Source: Notospermus geniculatus (Eukaryota; Nemertea; Pilidiophora; Heteronemertea; Lineidae). Taken from it: a DNA stretch of 64,000 nucleotides. The position numbers and the translations under genes were made by a program. The first letter of the stretch is position 1, and every line of letters begins with the position of its first letter. The notes beneath the pieces were generated by a model, which was given only the letters and a program-made list of their open reading frames with translations, was not told the DNA's origin and searched no databases. Positions 36,418-48,800 of the stretch are shown piece by piece. The stretch spans positions 1,507,900 through 1,571,899 of the forward strand of contig NMRB01000001.1 of the NCBI GenBank assembly GCA_002633025.1, read 5' to 3'.

Positions 36418-38488
36418 ATGGTGTGTTGCCTCAGTATACTTCAGGGGCCAATCCAAGCTATCCTTCGACCCGGATTGTGGTTTCCTGGCCTAAATCTTCT
36501 TCATAGTCACCGAGAATGGTAGGTTGCACTCCTCTGCAGGGCATAGCTAGCTTTTATGGCCTAGGGGGCAAAATTGATTGAGTCTGGAGGGCCAGTCAGA
36601 GGGGGGGGAGGTCTTAAAATCTACATCCTGTCAGACGCATTTTCCCCACAACACCACAATAACTTGGCTTGAAAAGGGNNNNNNNNNNNNNNNNNNNNNN
36701 NNNNNNNNNNNNNNNNNNGCAACGTCAAAGTAAATTTCTGCTTGCCCAGATCAAATTGTCACTTGTCCGACAGTATATTTCTATATTTTATTGAAAGATA
36801 TATTTTATTTCGGTACTTGCCCATGGACAAGTGCTCAATGATTTTGAGCTTTTTTTGCCCAGGAGATTTTCTGACGGTCCCGGGCGGCCGGGCAGCCAAT
36901 TTGTCGAGCACTGGAATGTGTATGAAAAATTCTGTCAGATTATGAAGAGTTGATTGCAGCTGTCACACAGCGAACAAAGCAATAACATTGCTCTGAATTG
37001 ACTGGGAAATGAAGCTCATGTGGATTTTTCCACTTGTTCTGACAAGCTGTTCTCTCTCTGGACACTGGGAGAATGGATCAGATTGTGAGACTATTTCTTC
37101 ATTTTTATAGTTGGGAACTCCCCACTGGAATTACGCCCACACAATTCATCGACATGGTCACAAATGCTGTTGAAACTATTCAAGAAGAAGATGAGAAGAA
37201 AAGAATTTGTCTTTCCAAACCGGAGTATAAAGTACAGAAGGTATAAGAGAGCTGCTTTCGCTATTATCTTTGAAGTATTCAGACTGCACTGCTAACTTTT
37301 CTGGAACAGAGGTTCTATGATCAGAATAGACTGCACTTCTAACTTTTTGGAGGAGAGTTTCTATCAGAATGGTACTGCATTAATATTTGGCAGAGTTTTA
37401 ATCCTGACAATAACTGCACCCAGTTAAAAATCCTGGGGATCCATTCTGAAGGTACGATAGGCCACCTTGAGATTGAGGTCTTGCATACCGACTTGGTCTT
37501 TATTCATTTCAGACAAACCAAGAAACCGGTTTTGTTCGGGTGTTATGCTATACCAGAGCAGAATGGCTGGATGTTGTAGAGATCCATTTGTCCTCAGGAA
37601 AGGTAAGTTGAGATCTTTACCATGATCACCTACAAACAACTCATCTTCATATCATATGAAGAGTATATGAGACGATCATATGAAGCCAGGGGTAAAGTGC
37701 ATTTACAACACAGCATGGGGCACATCCACCCCTACCCAATGGGTTCAGTCTGTTTGTGGGTGTGTACTGGCAGGTGCTTTTCTCCAATTTTCAGGCCTTG
37801 TCCTTCTCCAGTGGTTGGCTCCCAACATGGGTTCCACTGTGTTTCATCTTCAATATGGTGAGTTATCTAAAGATTTCTAACCACAAAGCATTTGACTTTC
37901 CTCCGATGAGCCCAACATAATCAGCAGTAAGTGCTTATCTTTACTGAAATACTGTTTTCTTTCCAGCTACTTTTTTGGTTTCCTTTTTATGACTACAAAT
38001 TAAATGAAGAGAGGCTTCAGAGATTAAGAACCATACTGGGCTTCAATCTTAAAGTGAGTATGTGATCCTAGTCGCAAAATGCACACCAGTTACGGAGTTG
38101 TGTCCTTGTTTTAAATGACGAGTCATAATCCGTGACATGGGAATGAAAAAGTTCATAACCACAACACAAGCGTTCATCTTTACTTCAAGGTTTTTTGTTT
38201 CAGACGAGTTTGATTGACCCAGAGGATGCGAATCAGCAGGACAGAGCTGCTCCTGAGACAACAAATATTCAAGAAACAGCTGCTCCTTCTGAGAAGACAG
38301 AGATTCTAGACATGGCTGCTCCATCTGAGAAGACAGAGATTCCAGACACAGCAGCTTCTTCTGAGAAGACAGAGATTCCAGAATCAAATCCATCCGACTC
38401 TTCCATTGTCACAGAGGCACAGGTCCATGACACTCCGGTCACGAAGGAGGAGAGGGTGGAAGATCCAACAGATAACAATGCAAGTTGA
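36418..38488 (+). CDS. unrecognised six-exon gene (251 aa)
   Basis: Exons: 36418-36518, 37111-37240, 37513-37602, 37795-37857, 37967-38053, 38204-38488. Each has GT-AG borders and all phases agree through to the TGA at 38486. I do not recognise the family. The middle part reads as a compact fold: WELPTG, GFVRVLCYTRAEWLDVVEIHL, then FSSGWLPTWVPLCF and FWFPFYDYKLNEERLQRLR. The two aromatic-rich stretches could be membrane-associated. The C-terminal exon is acidic and hydrophilic, with three imperfect 12-residue repeats around APSEKTEI, likely disordered. The assigned start (MVCCLSIL) is in the first exon I can join; further upstream exons are possible, and a 40-base gap lies in intron 1. A plus-strand AATAAA is at 38729. 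Confidence 0.6.
36679..36718. other. assembly gap (40 N)
   Basis: The only multi-base run of N in the window. It lies in intron 1 of the unrecognised gene. Confidence 0.99.
36727..36915 (+). repeat. dispersed repeat fragment (partner at 21328-21498)
   Basis: Reverse-complement relative of the fragment at 21328-21498. It shares ttgcccatggacaagtgctc and ttttctgacggtcccgggc-type blocks in the same order. Located just after the N gap. Confidence 0.6.
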
Positions 38489-38728
38489 ACACATTCAGAC
38501 TTTGAAATGTGAATCCTAATGATTGTGGACATCTCAGGAAAATCACATTTGCCAACAGGACGACAATTATCAGATGAGGACACAATCATTCAATCAGTCA
38601 TTTCCATTTGTTATTGATCAACATGTTGACGATTGGCTCAAGGATTTACATGCAGGCAATAATATTATGGACCCACATGGTTTGAAGCTTGTCTCAAACC
38701 TTGCTTTATAGCCATTTGGCGTCCATTG

Positions 38729-38734
38729 AATAAA
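38729..38734 (+). terminator. polyadenylation signal candidate (unrecognised gene)
   Basis: AATAAA 241 bases after the stop codon of the six-exon gene; position fits. Confidence 0.5.
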
Positions 38735-38987
38735 ATGGTGCTATTCTAGATGTACAAATATTTCTGTTAAGTCTTGTAATGGGATTCGCTGACTGGCAGC
38801 ATTTCCCATAACTTAACAATTCCAGTTAAGAGGCATTCCTAATTAATATACATGTATTACCAGGGTACTTTTTGATTACAATATACATGATATGTTTATG
38901 GAAAGAATTTGTTGACTGATTCATCTAACAGTGGACAGTGAATCCTCATCACAAAATTTGGAATCAAGAACTCAATTAGCAAAGGCT

Positions 38988-38993
38988 TTTATT
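38988..38993 (-). terminator. polyadenylation signal candidate for MDH2-A
   Basis: AATAAA on the minus strand about 2.3 kb after the MDH2-A stop. Nearer signals may be used instead. The two convergent genes would then end about 250 bases apart. Confidence 0.3.
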
Positions 38994-39659
38994 TTCATTA
39001 TTCTACCAATGGTATCTGTACACACAACATTTTCATACAACTAAGAATAACATGATTCTTTCACCCATGTCCATGTTCTGGTTTTCATGGGGATACCAGC
39101 TGATTTTGACCTATGAACTTCATCTCAGTAGTAGGCCTAAATCTGGTTCCTTTTTTGTACTCAATTATTGTGGAAGAGGAGCAAGAACATTGCAAATTCT
39201 AGCACATTGTACATGAGATCACAAAATATTTGCCATAGCACATTAGTTAGTATACCACAGAAGATCACATCACTCTAACTTATGAAGGAAACATCTTGGA
39301 AGCATATGGTCTCCAAAATAACACAGAGCAAGAGATGGAAAAGTAGAGTGCAGACGTTCCATCATCCGCTGGTATTAAAAGATTAGTTATTGTATGTATG
39401 TATGTATATACATACATACTTATTGCCACCAGTAACAACAATTGGCTTTATGTGGTAGAGAGGGCGATCTCCTCGACATTGTAGGTTTTCTCCGGGGGCT
39501 CCGGTTTCCTCCTACATATCATTAATATCGCCCATAGTTATAATGCCCTAAGTGGGCGCTTGCACTCATGAAATAATATTTTTTTAAACAACAATTACAC
39601 CCAGCGTCTCTGCCAGGGGGTACCCTTGATAGTCTAGTGGTTAGCCTAGTGGGAGCCAT

Positions 39660-39905
39660 GACAGACTAGTGGTTATTACATCTGCTTAGCAAGTGGCAAG
39701 TCCCGGGTTCGAATCCCGGGCCATACGGGGTTCACCACCCCTGGCTCTTCAGTTTGTCGCATGGGAGAGTAAGCCGTGTGCCTTGCAAGGGCAAGTAAAA
39801 GAACCCATTCAAGTGAGGAACATGAGTAGCTTGAGATGGCCTCTTCCATACTTACCAGGGCCATCCATGGCTTCACCCCTGACGGAAAAATCGAAATACA
39901 AATAC
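39660..39905 (+). mobile_element. tRNA-Val-like SINE, copy 2
   Basis: Head gactagtggttattacatc, B-box gggttcgaatcccggg, and the same body (gtgaggaacatgagtagctt, cttaccagggcc) as the copies at 17682 and 53557. Confidence 0.75.
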
Positions 39906-40245
39906 CTTAGCTACAGAATCCGTAACCTCAAGGAAGTTGATGGTACGGTTTCGTAACCTCAAAATTTTGTGGAAATCACTCCTAATGCATTCTGGGTAAA
40001 TCAATGTGCATCAAAGGGCTTCACCCATTGCTGCAAATTCTGAAACTCAATTATTTTCTGGCAGAAACCCTGATAAATGATCATTAGCAACATTATGGAT
40101 GATATAAGTTAGTAGGTGCATGAACTAGAAATAAGGCTACTTCCCAAACCCAATCACAGTCCTTTCATTGATTTCTGAGACAAAACTCACCTGACACAAG
40201 TTTTTTTGTCAACATCCCCACAAAAGATGAAAAATATAGCAGCCA

Positions 40246-40403
40246 GGGCTGGGTTGCACAAAACTCATGTTAGCGCTAACATGATGTTAGCACTAACATC
40301 ATGTTAAATGACGTAAAATGACAATGGATTTTGACGTCATCTAACATAAAAGTTAGCGCTAACACCATGTTTGCGCTAACATGAGTTTTGTGCAACCGGC
40401 CCC
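40246..40403. mobile_element. ~158-bp fold-back element
   Basis: The ends gggttgcacaaaactcatg and catgagttttgtgcaacc are inverted copies. Inside are several overlapping gttagcgctaac palindromes. A typical MITE-like unit with no coding capacity. Confidence 0.75.
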
Positions 40404-40803
40404 TGCTCTTTTCAACAGGATGCTGATATGGTCGACATGGTACTTTGGTCAGATGATCTTGTGATACATTGGCCAAGTTGTGTTTTAGCATTATGTGAAG
40501 GCTATCACATCTACTACTGGTCCTAACAATAAATTACGATGCTAAATACCGAGTTTGCTCTATTCGAGAAATCAACATTGGGGCTCTATCAGCCTCTAAA
40601 TTGTACAAGGTTATTGTGGCATGTTTTAAATTAACATGCACAATTTGATCACATGTAACGGCCATTCACAATGCACACTACTTCATTGACCAGTTAAAAC
40701 ATCAACTGAAGTTATGAGCTTCAACTTTCATGAATCCAAGCTTTGGATTTGAGCCGGTGGGTTTTCAACAAATCTCTTGAGAAAACATTCCAACACACTC
40801 CTA

Positions 40804-41009
40804 AAGGCCTCCATACACTGAATGACAAAAGTCGAAATTAGTCGAAGCTATGGTCCGTTCGGCAGCACTTGATCTGGCGACATGCTGAAATACTCCACAA
40901 AAATGTCAGAAAAATTTAAGATTTATGGAAGATTCCCACAAAAAGTATTTTGGAACGGACAATTGTAGTGATTAATTTCGACTTTTATCATGCAGTGTAT
41001 GGAGGCCTT
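40804..41009. mobile_element. ~206-bp MITE with long inverted ends
   Basis: Left aaggcctccatacactg and right cagtgtatggaggcctt are inverted, and the match continues inward (gtcgaaatta / taatttcgac), giving arms of about 38 bp with small changes. Confidence 0.75.
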
Positions 41010-41196
41010 AACACAACAAAATAATCATAATAAATAATATATGCATGATCAGTCAACTTCTTTGGTGGACAGCTGTCAGTGCCTCAACGCTCTCACTTGG
41101 TTACTCCAGGGATTCTTTAGCATCTCCGAGTTTTTGCATAGTGAGATTTCTATCACAAAGTATCCAGCCAGGACAGATGCTGACGCGAGAGCAATT

Positions 41197-42711
41197 CCTT
41201 TCAAACTCTCACATCTAACTCTGGGATTTCGGTCAAACAAGGAATTGAAAGTTGAGGGTCATTCATTCAGTCATTGGACTTCCTGTAAGAATTGCCAATA
41301 TGTCTAGTAGTTCTTCGCAACAAATTCTTCTCCCTTTTTGATGCTAGCTTTTAATTCTTCCATTGCGTCCTCAAGCAGTTTGCTCTCGTAGTCAATAAGC
41401 TGACCAATACCCAAGTTCTTTTCAATACCATTGGGCTGGAAGACAAGACCATAGAATTTTATGAGCCATTTTTTTCAGGCAAAAAGATTACCGGTATACA
41501 TGTAAATGACACATCAGTTGTTTTTCACCAGGGAAGCACAGGGCATGATGTGATTGAACTCCATTAATGAAAACTGCCTAACAAGGTGTACTAACCCCAA
41601 GTAGAAGTGGTGTAGAAAAATATTTGGCTTCACTTTCATCTGACCTAACAAAGGCACACTCCACTTTTCCTTGTGTTCCATTCATAGCTTCAAGCAGAGC
41701 GAGAGTGAAACGGGCACCAGCATAGGCCATTGATAACGTGGCAGAACCCTGTAATATACAAAAGATATATCAAGGGCCAGTTCAATTCCATCACTCATTC
41801 TTATCAACCAACACTGGTTGCTCACCAGGTGAGTTTGAAAATGACCATTTAATAGTTGGCCATTTGTAAGCAGGCTCTAGTTCCACTTCCATGAATTACT
41901 TACAGCACCAGCCTTGGCCTTCACAACCTCTGTACCAGCTTCCTGGATTCTCTGCGTCAGAGCATCACGGTCTTTCTGCAAAGAGACTCAGACATTAATA
42001 GGGATGACCTGAAATCAGAACTTTTTATCAGGAAATGAAAAGGAACTGTGTTAGTCCTATGTGAAACATGATGTTCAACACACAAACAATACAACAAAGT
42101 AGAGATGCCTGAACTGGGTTGCAGAAACAAATCATGACCATAAAAAATAAAGTTCATAAATACAAGTTACATTGTACATATGTCAACTCCATGTGATATA
42201 TGACACCTTGTTTACCTGTAGCATTTTTCAATTTCCTACCGGTACATGTAATCCAGGACACTGTATTCAGCAAAGGCCAACATATAGCAAAGACTCTCTA
42301 CACGTACTGATGGTTACTGCTGGCAGAGATAATCAAATAGAACCACAGGAGACATCATCTATTCTAAGCCAGAATGCAATGAACAGGTGTCCACCACTTG
42401 ACACACTTGGACAAGCAAGCCGAATACAGGAGGTTAACTCATCTCCTCCCAGGATTGAGCAGACAGTATCTTCCCATTAAAGTTTTCTAAAAGCCTCAGA
42501 AATCAGTTGGAAAAAAATTTGAAGAAACATTCTTCAGATGGTTATATGGGACAAGATTTCTTCAAATAATTTTCAATCAATGTCATAGGACGTGAGAAAA
42601 CTTTGACAGAAGATGTCGTCTGCTGGACTCTGGGGACAGATGAGTTAAAATGCATACTATTACTGAATTTGTGATTCTAAATGTGGAGAGAGAAAGGGTG
42701 TGCTATTAAGA
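41197..42711. repeat. left copy of a 1.5-kb direct duplication (MDH2-A 3' part)
   Basis: Recurs in the same orientation at 42713-44356, differing by SNPs, small indels and a 130-bp insertion. The right copy begins directly after the N at 42712. Introns and UTR are as similar as exons, which suggests allelic copies. Confidence 0.85.
41304..41975 (-). pseudogene. duplicated MDH2-A exons 6-8
   Basis: Second set of the last three MDH2 exons: 41975-41904, 41748-41596 and 41435-41304, ending in TAG. Lengths, splice sites and the encoded protein match the set at 43621-42820 almost exactly. If the assembly were taken literally these would be either duplicate 3' exons or a gene tail. The N-bounded duplication makes a haplotype artefact more likely. 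Confidence 0.8.
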
Positions 42712-42819
42712 NCCTTTCAAACTCTCGCATCTAACTCTGGGATTTCAGTCAAACAAGGAATTGAAAGTTGAGGGTCATTCATTCAGTCATTGGACTTTCT
42801 GTAAGAATTGCCAATATGT

Positions 42820-45800
42820 CTAGTAGTTCTTCGCAACAAATTCTTCTCCCTTTTTTATGCTAGCTTTTAATTCTTCCATTGCGTCCTCAAGCAGTTTGCT
42901 CTCGTAGTCAATAAGCTGACCAATACCCAAGTTCTTTTCAATACCATTGGGCTGGAAGACAAGACCATAGAATTTTATGAGCCATTTTTTTCAGGCAAAA
43001 AGATTATACATGTAAATGACACATCAGTTGTTTTTCACCAGGGAAGCACAGGGCATGATGTGAGTGAACTCCATTAATGAAAACTGCCTAACAAGGTGTA
43101 CTAACCCCAAGTAGAAGTGGTGTAGAAAAATATTTGGCTTCACTTTCATCTGACCTAACGAAGGCACACTCCACTTTTCCTTGTGTTCCATTCATAGCTT
43201 CAAGCAGAGCGAAGGTGAAACGGGCACCAGCATAGGCCATTGATAACGTGGCAGAACCCTGAAATACATGTATACAAAAGATATATTAAGGGCCAGTTCA
43301 ATTCCATCACTCATTCTTATCAACCAACACTGGTTGCTCACCAGAGGCGACCGCCACGAAACTACGATAGCACTAACAGGGCCTAACAGAGAAATTCTGT
43401 AATGGTAAAAGCCATTGCATACCTCTCTGTTAGGCACTGTTAGCGCTATCGGCGTTTCGTGGCGGCCCGCCCAGGTGAGTTTGAAAATGACCATTTAATA
43501 GTTGGCCATTTGTAAGCAGGCTCTAGTTCCACTTCCATGAATTACTTACAGCACCAGCCTTGGCCTTCACAACCTCTGTACCAGCTTCCTGGATTCTCTG
43601 CGTCAGAGCATCACGGTCTTTCTGCAAAGAGACTCAGACATTAATAGGGATGACCTGAAATCAGAACTTTTTATCAGGAAATGAAAAGGAACTGTGTTAG
43701 TCCTATGTGAAACATGATGTTCAACACACAAACAATACAACAAAGTAGAGATGCCTGAACTGGGTTGCAGAAACAAATCATGACCATAAAAAATAAAGTT
43801 CATAAATACAAGTTACATTGTACATATGTCAACTCCATGTGATATATGACACCTTGTTTACCTGTAGCATTTTTCAATTTCCTACCGGTACATGTAATCC
43901 AGGACACTGTATTCAGCAAAGGCCAACATATAGCAAAGACTCTCTACACCTACTGATGGTTACTGCTGGCAGAGATAATCAAATAGAACCACAGGAGACA
44001 TCATCTATTCTAAGCCAGAATGCAATGAACAGGTGTCCACCACTTGACACACTTGGACAAGCAAGCCGAATACAGGAGGTTAACTCATCTCCTCCCAGGA
44101 TTCAGCAGACAGTATCTTCCCATTAAAGTTTTCTAAAAGCCTCAGAAATCAGTTGGAAAAAAATTTGAAGAAACATTCTTCAGATGGATATATGGGACAA
44201 GATTTCTTCAAATAATTTTCAATCAATGTCATAGGACGTGAGAAAACTTTGACAGAAGATGTCGTCTGCTGGACTCTGGGGACAGATGAGTTAAAATGCA
44301 TACTATTACTGAATTTGTGATTCTAAATGTGGAGAGAGAAAGGGTGTGCTATTAAGATGCAGCTAGCTCTGCAACAATTCCTGTAAGAATCGACCACACA
44401 CACCAGCACAAACTTGAAACATGCATGTTCATGTATTCCCACCTGTCATCTCATAGCAGGGTTTTTCAAAGAACACCTTTTGTCAAGGCAGTTAAGGGTA
44501 CAATGTTCATAGTAATACTCATGCAGTAAAGATGTGTTCAGGACCACAGAAAATGGTGCAAACATGACAAAGGAACTGTGAATCAATTAAGATACTGGTG
44601 GGATAAGCAAGCAAAGCAGATCATCGATGATTGAATAGAATCAACATTCTTCTTTTTATAGTTGCAACATTAAAAACTTCGGGAGAAATATGCCTCAAGT
44701 GCGCGTATAGAAAACAGTGTCAGCTGTTGGTGTTACAAGATAGAGAATTGTTGTATAACTGCTCATAAGTCATAGGTTTTTATGGGACATAGGGTTTCAA
44801 CGTGACTGATATAACTTGCACCGGTGACAGATTCACTGCAGCCAACCAAGGAGGCATTCCGAACGCTTTTTGTGCCGCTTTTTCGGCTGGGTGCTGCCAC
44901 GTCCGTCACACTTGTTCATTCGCGCTTTTAAGTGCCATTGTACTTATAATTGGGGGGGGGGGTGGCTCATGCCTCCACCTTGTCGCATTCATTATCTCCT
45001 TCATCGGGGCGAGGGTCACAATGTTAGGGTCAGGTCTACTTTCCATGGGGCGTGTTCGGGTGGGACCCGGTGCCCCGTGGTGGTGGATATTGACCCCACC
45101 TTGATGGGTCAGTTCGTCTTCATATGCCTACTCTTGCCATGTTGTAATTTACTGTTGTACATTTCATGCCATGCACTAACTCTGTAACATTTACACTTCC
45201 GCAAGAAGGATAGTGGCACTTCTATACATTCTGTACATCACCATAATCATCTATCATATAGGCATATCATACCTCTCCTGCAATTTGTCAGTTCGTCTCC
45301 ACACACCTATTCTTGCCATCTTGTAATTTGTACATCTTGTACATTTGATGCCATGCAATACCTCCGTACTTTACACAGTGTACATAACCACATCAACTAT
45401 TACTATTGTAAAAGCATATCATTCTTCTAGTCACGGGGTTGTGCATACCCCTTTCATGTACACGTCTCCTTTGTACCTTACTTTCACTGTCAAGGTCTGT
45501 CGGAGATTGACCCCACCTTGATGGGTCCGTCTCCCCTTTGTACATAATTTATTGCACTTCTTATCCAAATATAGACCTTGGCCTTTTCATTCCAACCCTC
45601 ACCTCTGGCTTTACGCATTATTTAGTCTGGGATCTTAGTCATTTANACTCATGCAGTAAAGATGTGTTCAGGACCACAGAAAATGGTGCAAACATGACAA
45701 AGGAACTGTGAATCAATTAAGATACTGGTGGGATAAGCAAGCAAAGCAGATCATCGATGATTGAATAGAATCAACATTCTTCTTTTTATAGTTGCAACAT

Positions 45801-48800
45801 TAAAAACTTCGGGAGAAATATGCCTCAAGTGCGCGTATAGAAAACAGTGTCAGCTGTTAGTGTTACAAGATAGAGAATTGTTGTATAACTGCTCATAAGT
45901 CATAGGTTTTTATGGGACATAGGGTTTCAACGTCACTGATATAACTTGCACCGGCGACAGATTCACTGCAGCCAACCAAGGAGGCATTCCGAACGCTTTT
46001 TGTGCCGCTTTTTCGGCTGGGTGCTGCCACGTCCGTCACACTTGTTCATTCGCGCTTTTAAGTGCCATTGTACTTATAATTGGGGGGGGGGGCTCATGCC
46101 TCCACCTTGTCGCATTCATTATCTCCTTCATCGGGGCGAGGGTCACAATGTTAGGGTCAGGTCTACTTTCCATGGGGCGTGTTCGGGTGGGACCCGGTGC
46201 CCCGTGGTGGTGGATATTGACCCCACCTTGATGGGTCAGTTCGTCTTCATATGCCTACTCTTGCCATGTTGTAATTTACTGTTGTACATTTCATGCCATG
46301 CACTAACTCTGTAACATTTACACTTCCGCAAGAAGGATAGTGGCACTTCTATACATTCTGTACATCACCATAATCATCTATCATATAGGCATATCATACC
46401 TCTCCTGCAATTTGTCAGTTCGTCTCCACACACCTATTCTTGCCATCTTGTAATTTGTACATCTTGTACATTTGATGCCATGCAATACCTCCGTACTTTA
46501 CACAGCGTACATAACCACATCAACTATTACTATTGTAAAAGCATATCATTCTTCTAGTCACGGGGTCGTGCGTACCCCTTTCATGTACACGTCTCCTTTG
46601 TACCTTACTTTCACTGTCAAGGTCTGTCGGAGATTGACCCCACCTTGATGGGTCCGTCTCCCCTTTGTACATAATTTATTGCACTTCTTATCCACATATA
46701 GACCTTGGCCTTTTCATTCCAACCCTCACCTCTGGCTTTACGCATTATTTAGTCTGGGATCTTAGTCATTTAGGCATAATATCTAGTCTGGGATCACATC
46801 CCCATCAAACTAACTCGCACACCCTCAGGCAGGACCTGACCCCATCAACCCCAGGCTGGAGCCATAAAGGAAATAATTGATTACCGCTGTTAGTTCATGA
46901 ACCACAGGCATAGATTTGAGTTAAATTTGGGCATTATTTTAATGATGCAATTTTGAAGTGAGCGAAGGCTATCTGTTCCAGAGGCCCCAATTACAGTGAA
47001 AATTGGGCTGGACTTACCCGGTAATTGGGACAACTGCATTACCCTCACCAGAACCACAAGCAAGTAAAAACCACATACCAGTTCTCCTCAGTATCAGGGT
47101 TTGTTTCCGTAATAGGTTTAAACTGCAATTAGATGCTACTATGCTTGCCGCCAACAAGAATTGATTTGAGATTAATACTAACTGGAGGTTATATATTAAT
47201 AGCGAGGACATTAATGTAATCTTGAGTATCCAGGGTAATTTAATGACTCACCTTCTGTAAAAGGGAGGACAGAAGAGAAAGAGACACTTATAGATTTAAT
47301 TTGGAGTGTATTTTCTCCAATACGGAGACCAAAAATAGTAAGGCAATTTGCACAGTGGAACATGGAGGACCACAGGAAAGACAACTAAGCAGCAGGCAGA
47401 CAGACATCTCAAATGTGTGCGTGTTGGGGGGCACTGCCCTCTGGTTCCTCGCACGTCATGAGGGCATAACGTGCAGCACGCCACTACAGTTAGGTACACC
47501 ACTGCAGTCGTTTTAATCCAGCTGGGGACACGACACACAATCTATTCTACTGGTATCTTCAACCAATGACTGGCAAGTCCATTTTTATGCAAACATACCC
47601 TCATCTGCAAGGCCCTTTGGCCATTACAAAAAAAAATGTGATGTTTTTGGCATTTACCTACCTTGGGGAATGAAACCTTTGGTGTAGCTTGGGAAATAAT
47701 GGGTAAAATAGTAGCACCGGCATGACCTCCCATCACTGGAACGGCTACATCCTTAACGTCTAAATGCTACAAAATGAAATTATAAAACAGTTCCACATTA
47801 CAGGTGTAAATCGTCACCACAACAGCAAATTTATTTAAAACGCTGTGTGAATCGTCACCACAACAGCAAATTTATTTAAAACGCTGTGTGAAATTTTTAT
47901 ATGATTATCAACTCATCAGGCTAAACCCCCCCAGAACTAATGTTTTGAGTTAAGCTGTGAACAAAATCCGCCATTGCCTCCAGCAGCAGTAAGTGCATTG
48001 ATTCCCCTTCGTCTTCCCAATACACTTGTTACACTGCTTTTGAATTTACTTACTTTTGCTTCAGCTATAAATGTGTTTGCTCGTACTACATCCAAAGTCG
48101 TCACACCAAATATTCTGTTGGGATCATATACATTACGTTTCTTGTATATCTCACTCGCAATTGGAACAGTTGAATTTACCTGCAATTGAGGGAATCATTA
48201 CTGGAATGCAATTCAAAACTTATCATTATCAATTCACCCACCAACTCAAAATAAAATTTCCATTAACTTGCCCCTATGCAGCAATCAGAAAAACTCAAAG
48301 ACTACTCCAGTTTAGGAAAATCTGCTCAAAATGATCAATGATGATGATGAAAGTACAGCTACTGAAGACCAAGAAACAAGTGAAATACTCACAGGGTTAG
48401 CAATGATGGCAAGCATAGCCTTTGGGCAGAACAGTGCACAGGCATCTGCCAAATCGGCACAAATTTTGGCATTGGTATTGAACAGATCATCACGAGTCAT
48501 ACCTGGGAAATAAATCATCAGATTAAAGAACAAGATTAATGCAGGAATCAATCAATGCTGACAAAATCAATAGCTCTGTATGGACGAAGATCAAAGCTTC
48601 AAAATGACACTGTTAATAAATGAGTCGGATTTCCACCCAACTGGTAAAAACTGGATTCAATCACTTATGAACTGAATTCAGCGGGGTCTGGGACAGAAAC
48701 GAGGTAAGATCAAAGAGAGATTCATTTAAACTAACCTGGTTTTCTTGGGACACCAGCTGGCATAACAACAACATCACAACCATCTAAAGCCGCTTTCAGT

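Noticed and set aside
41304-43621. Two sets of MDH2-A exons 6-8 as genuine alternative 3' exons
   Set aside because: Introns and UTR are equally similar and the second copy starts at a lone N, so allelic duplication in the assembly is the simpler reading.
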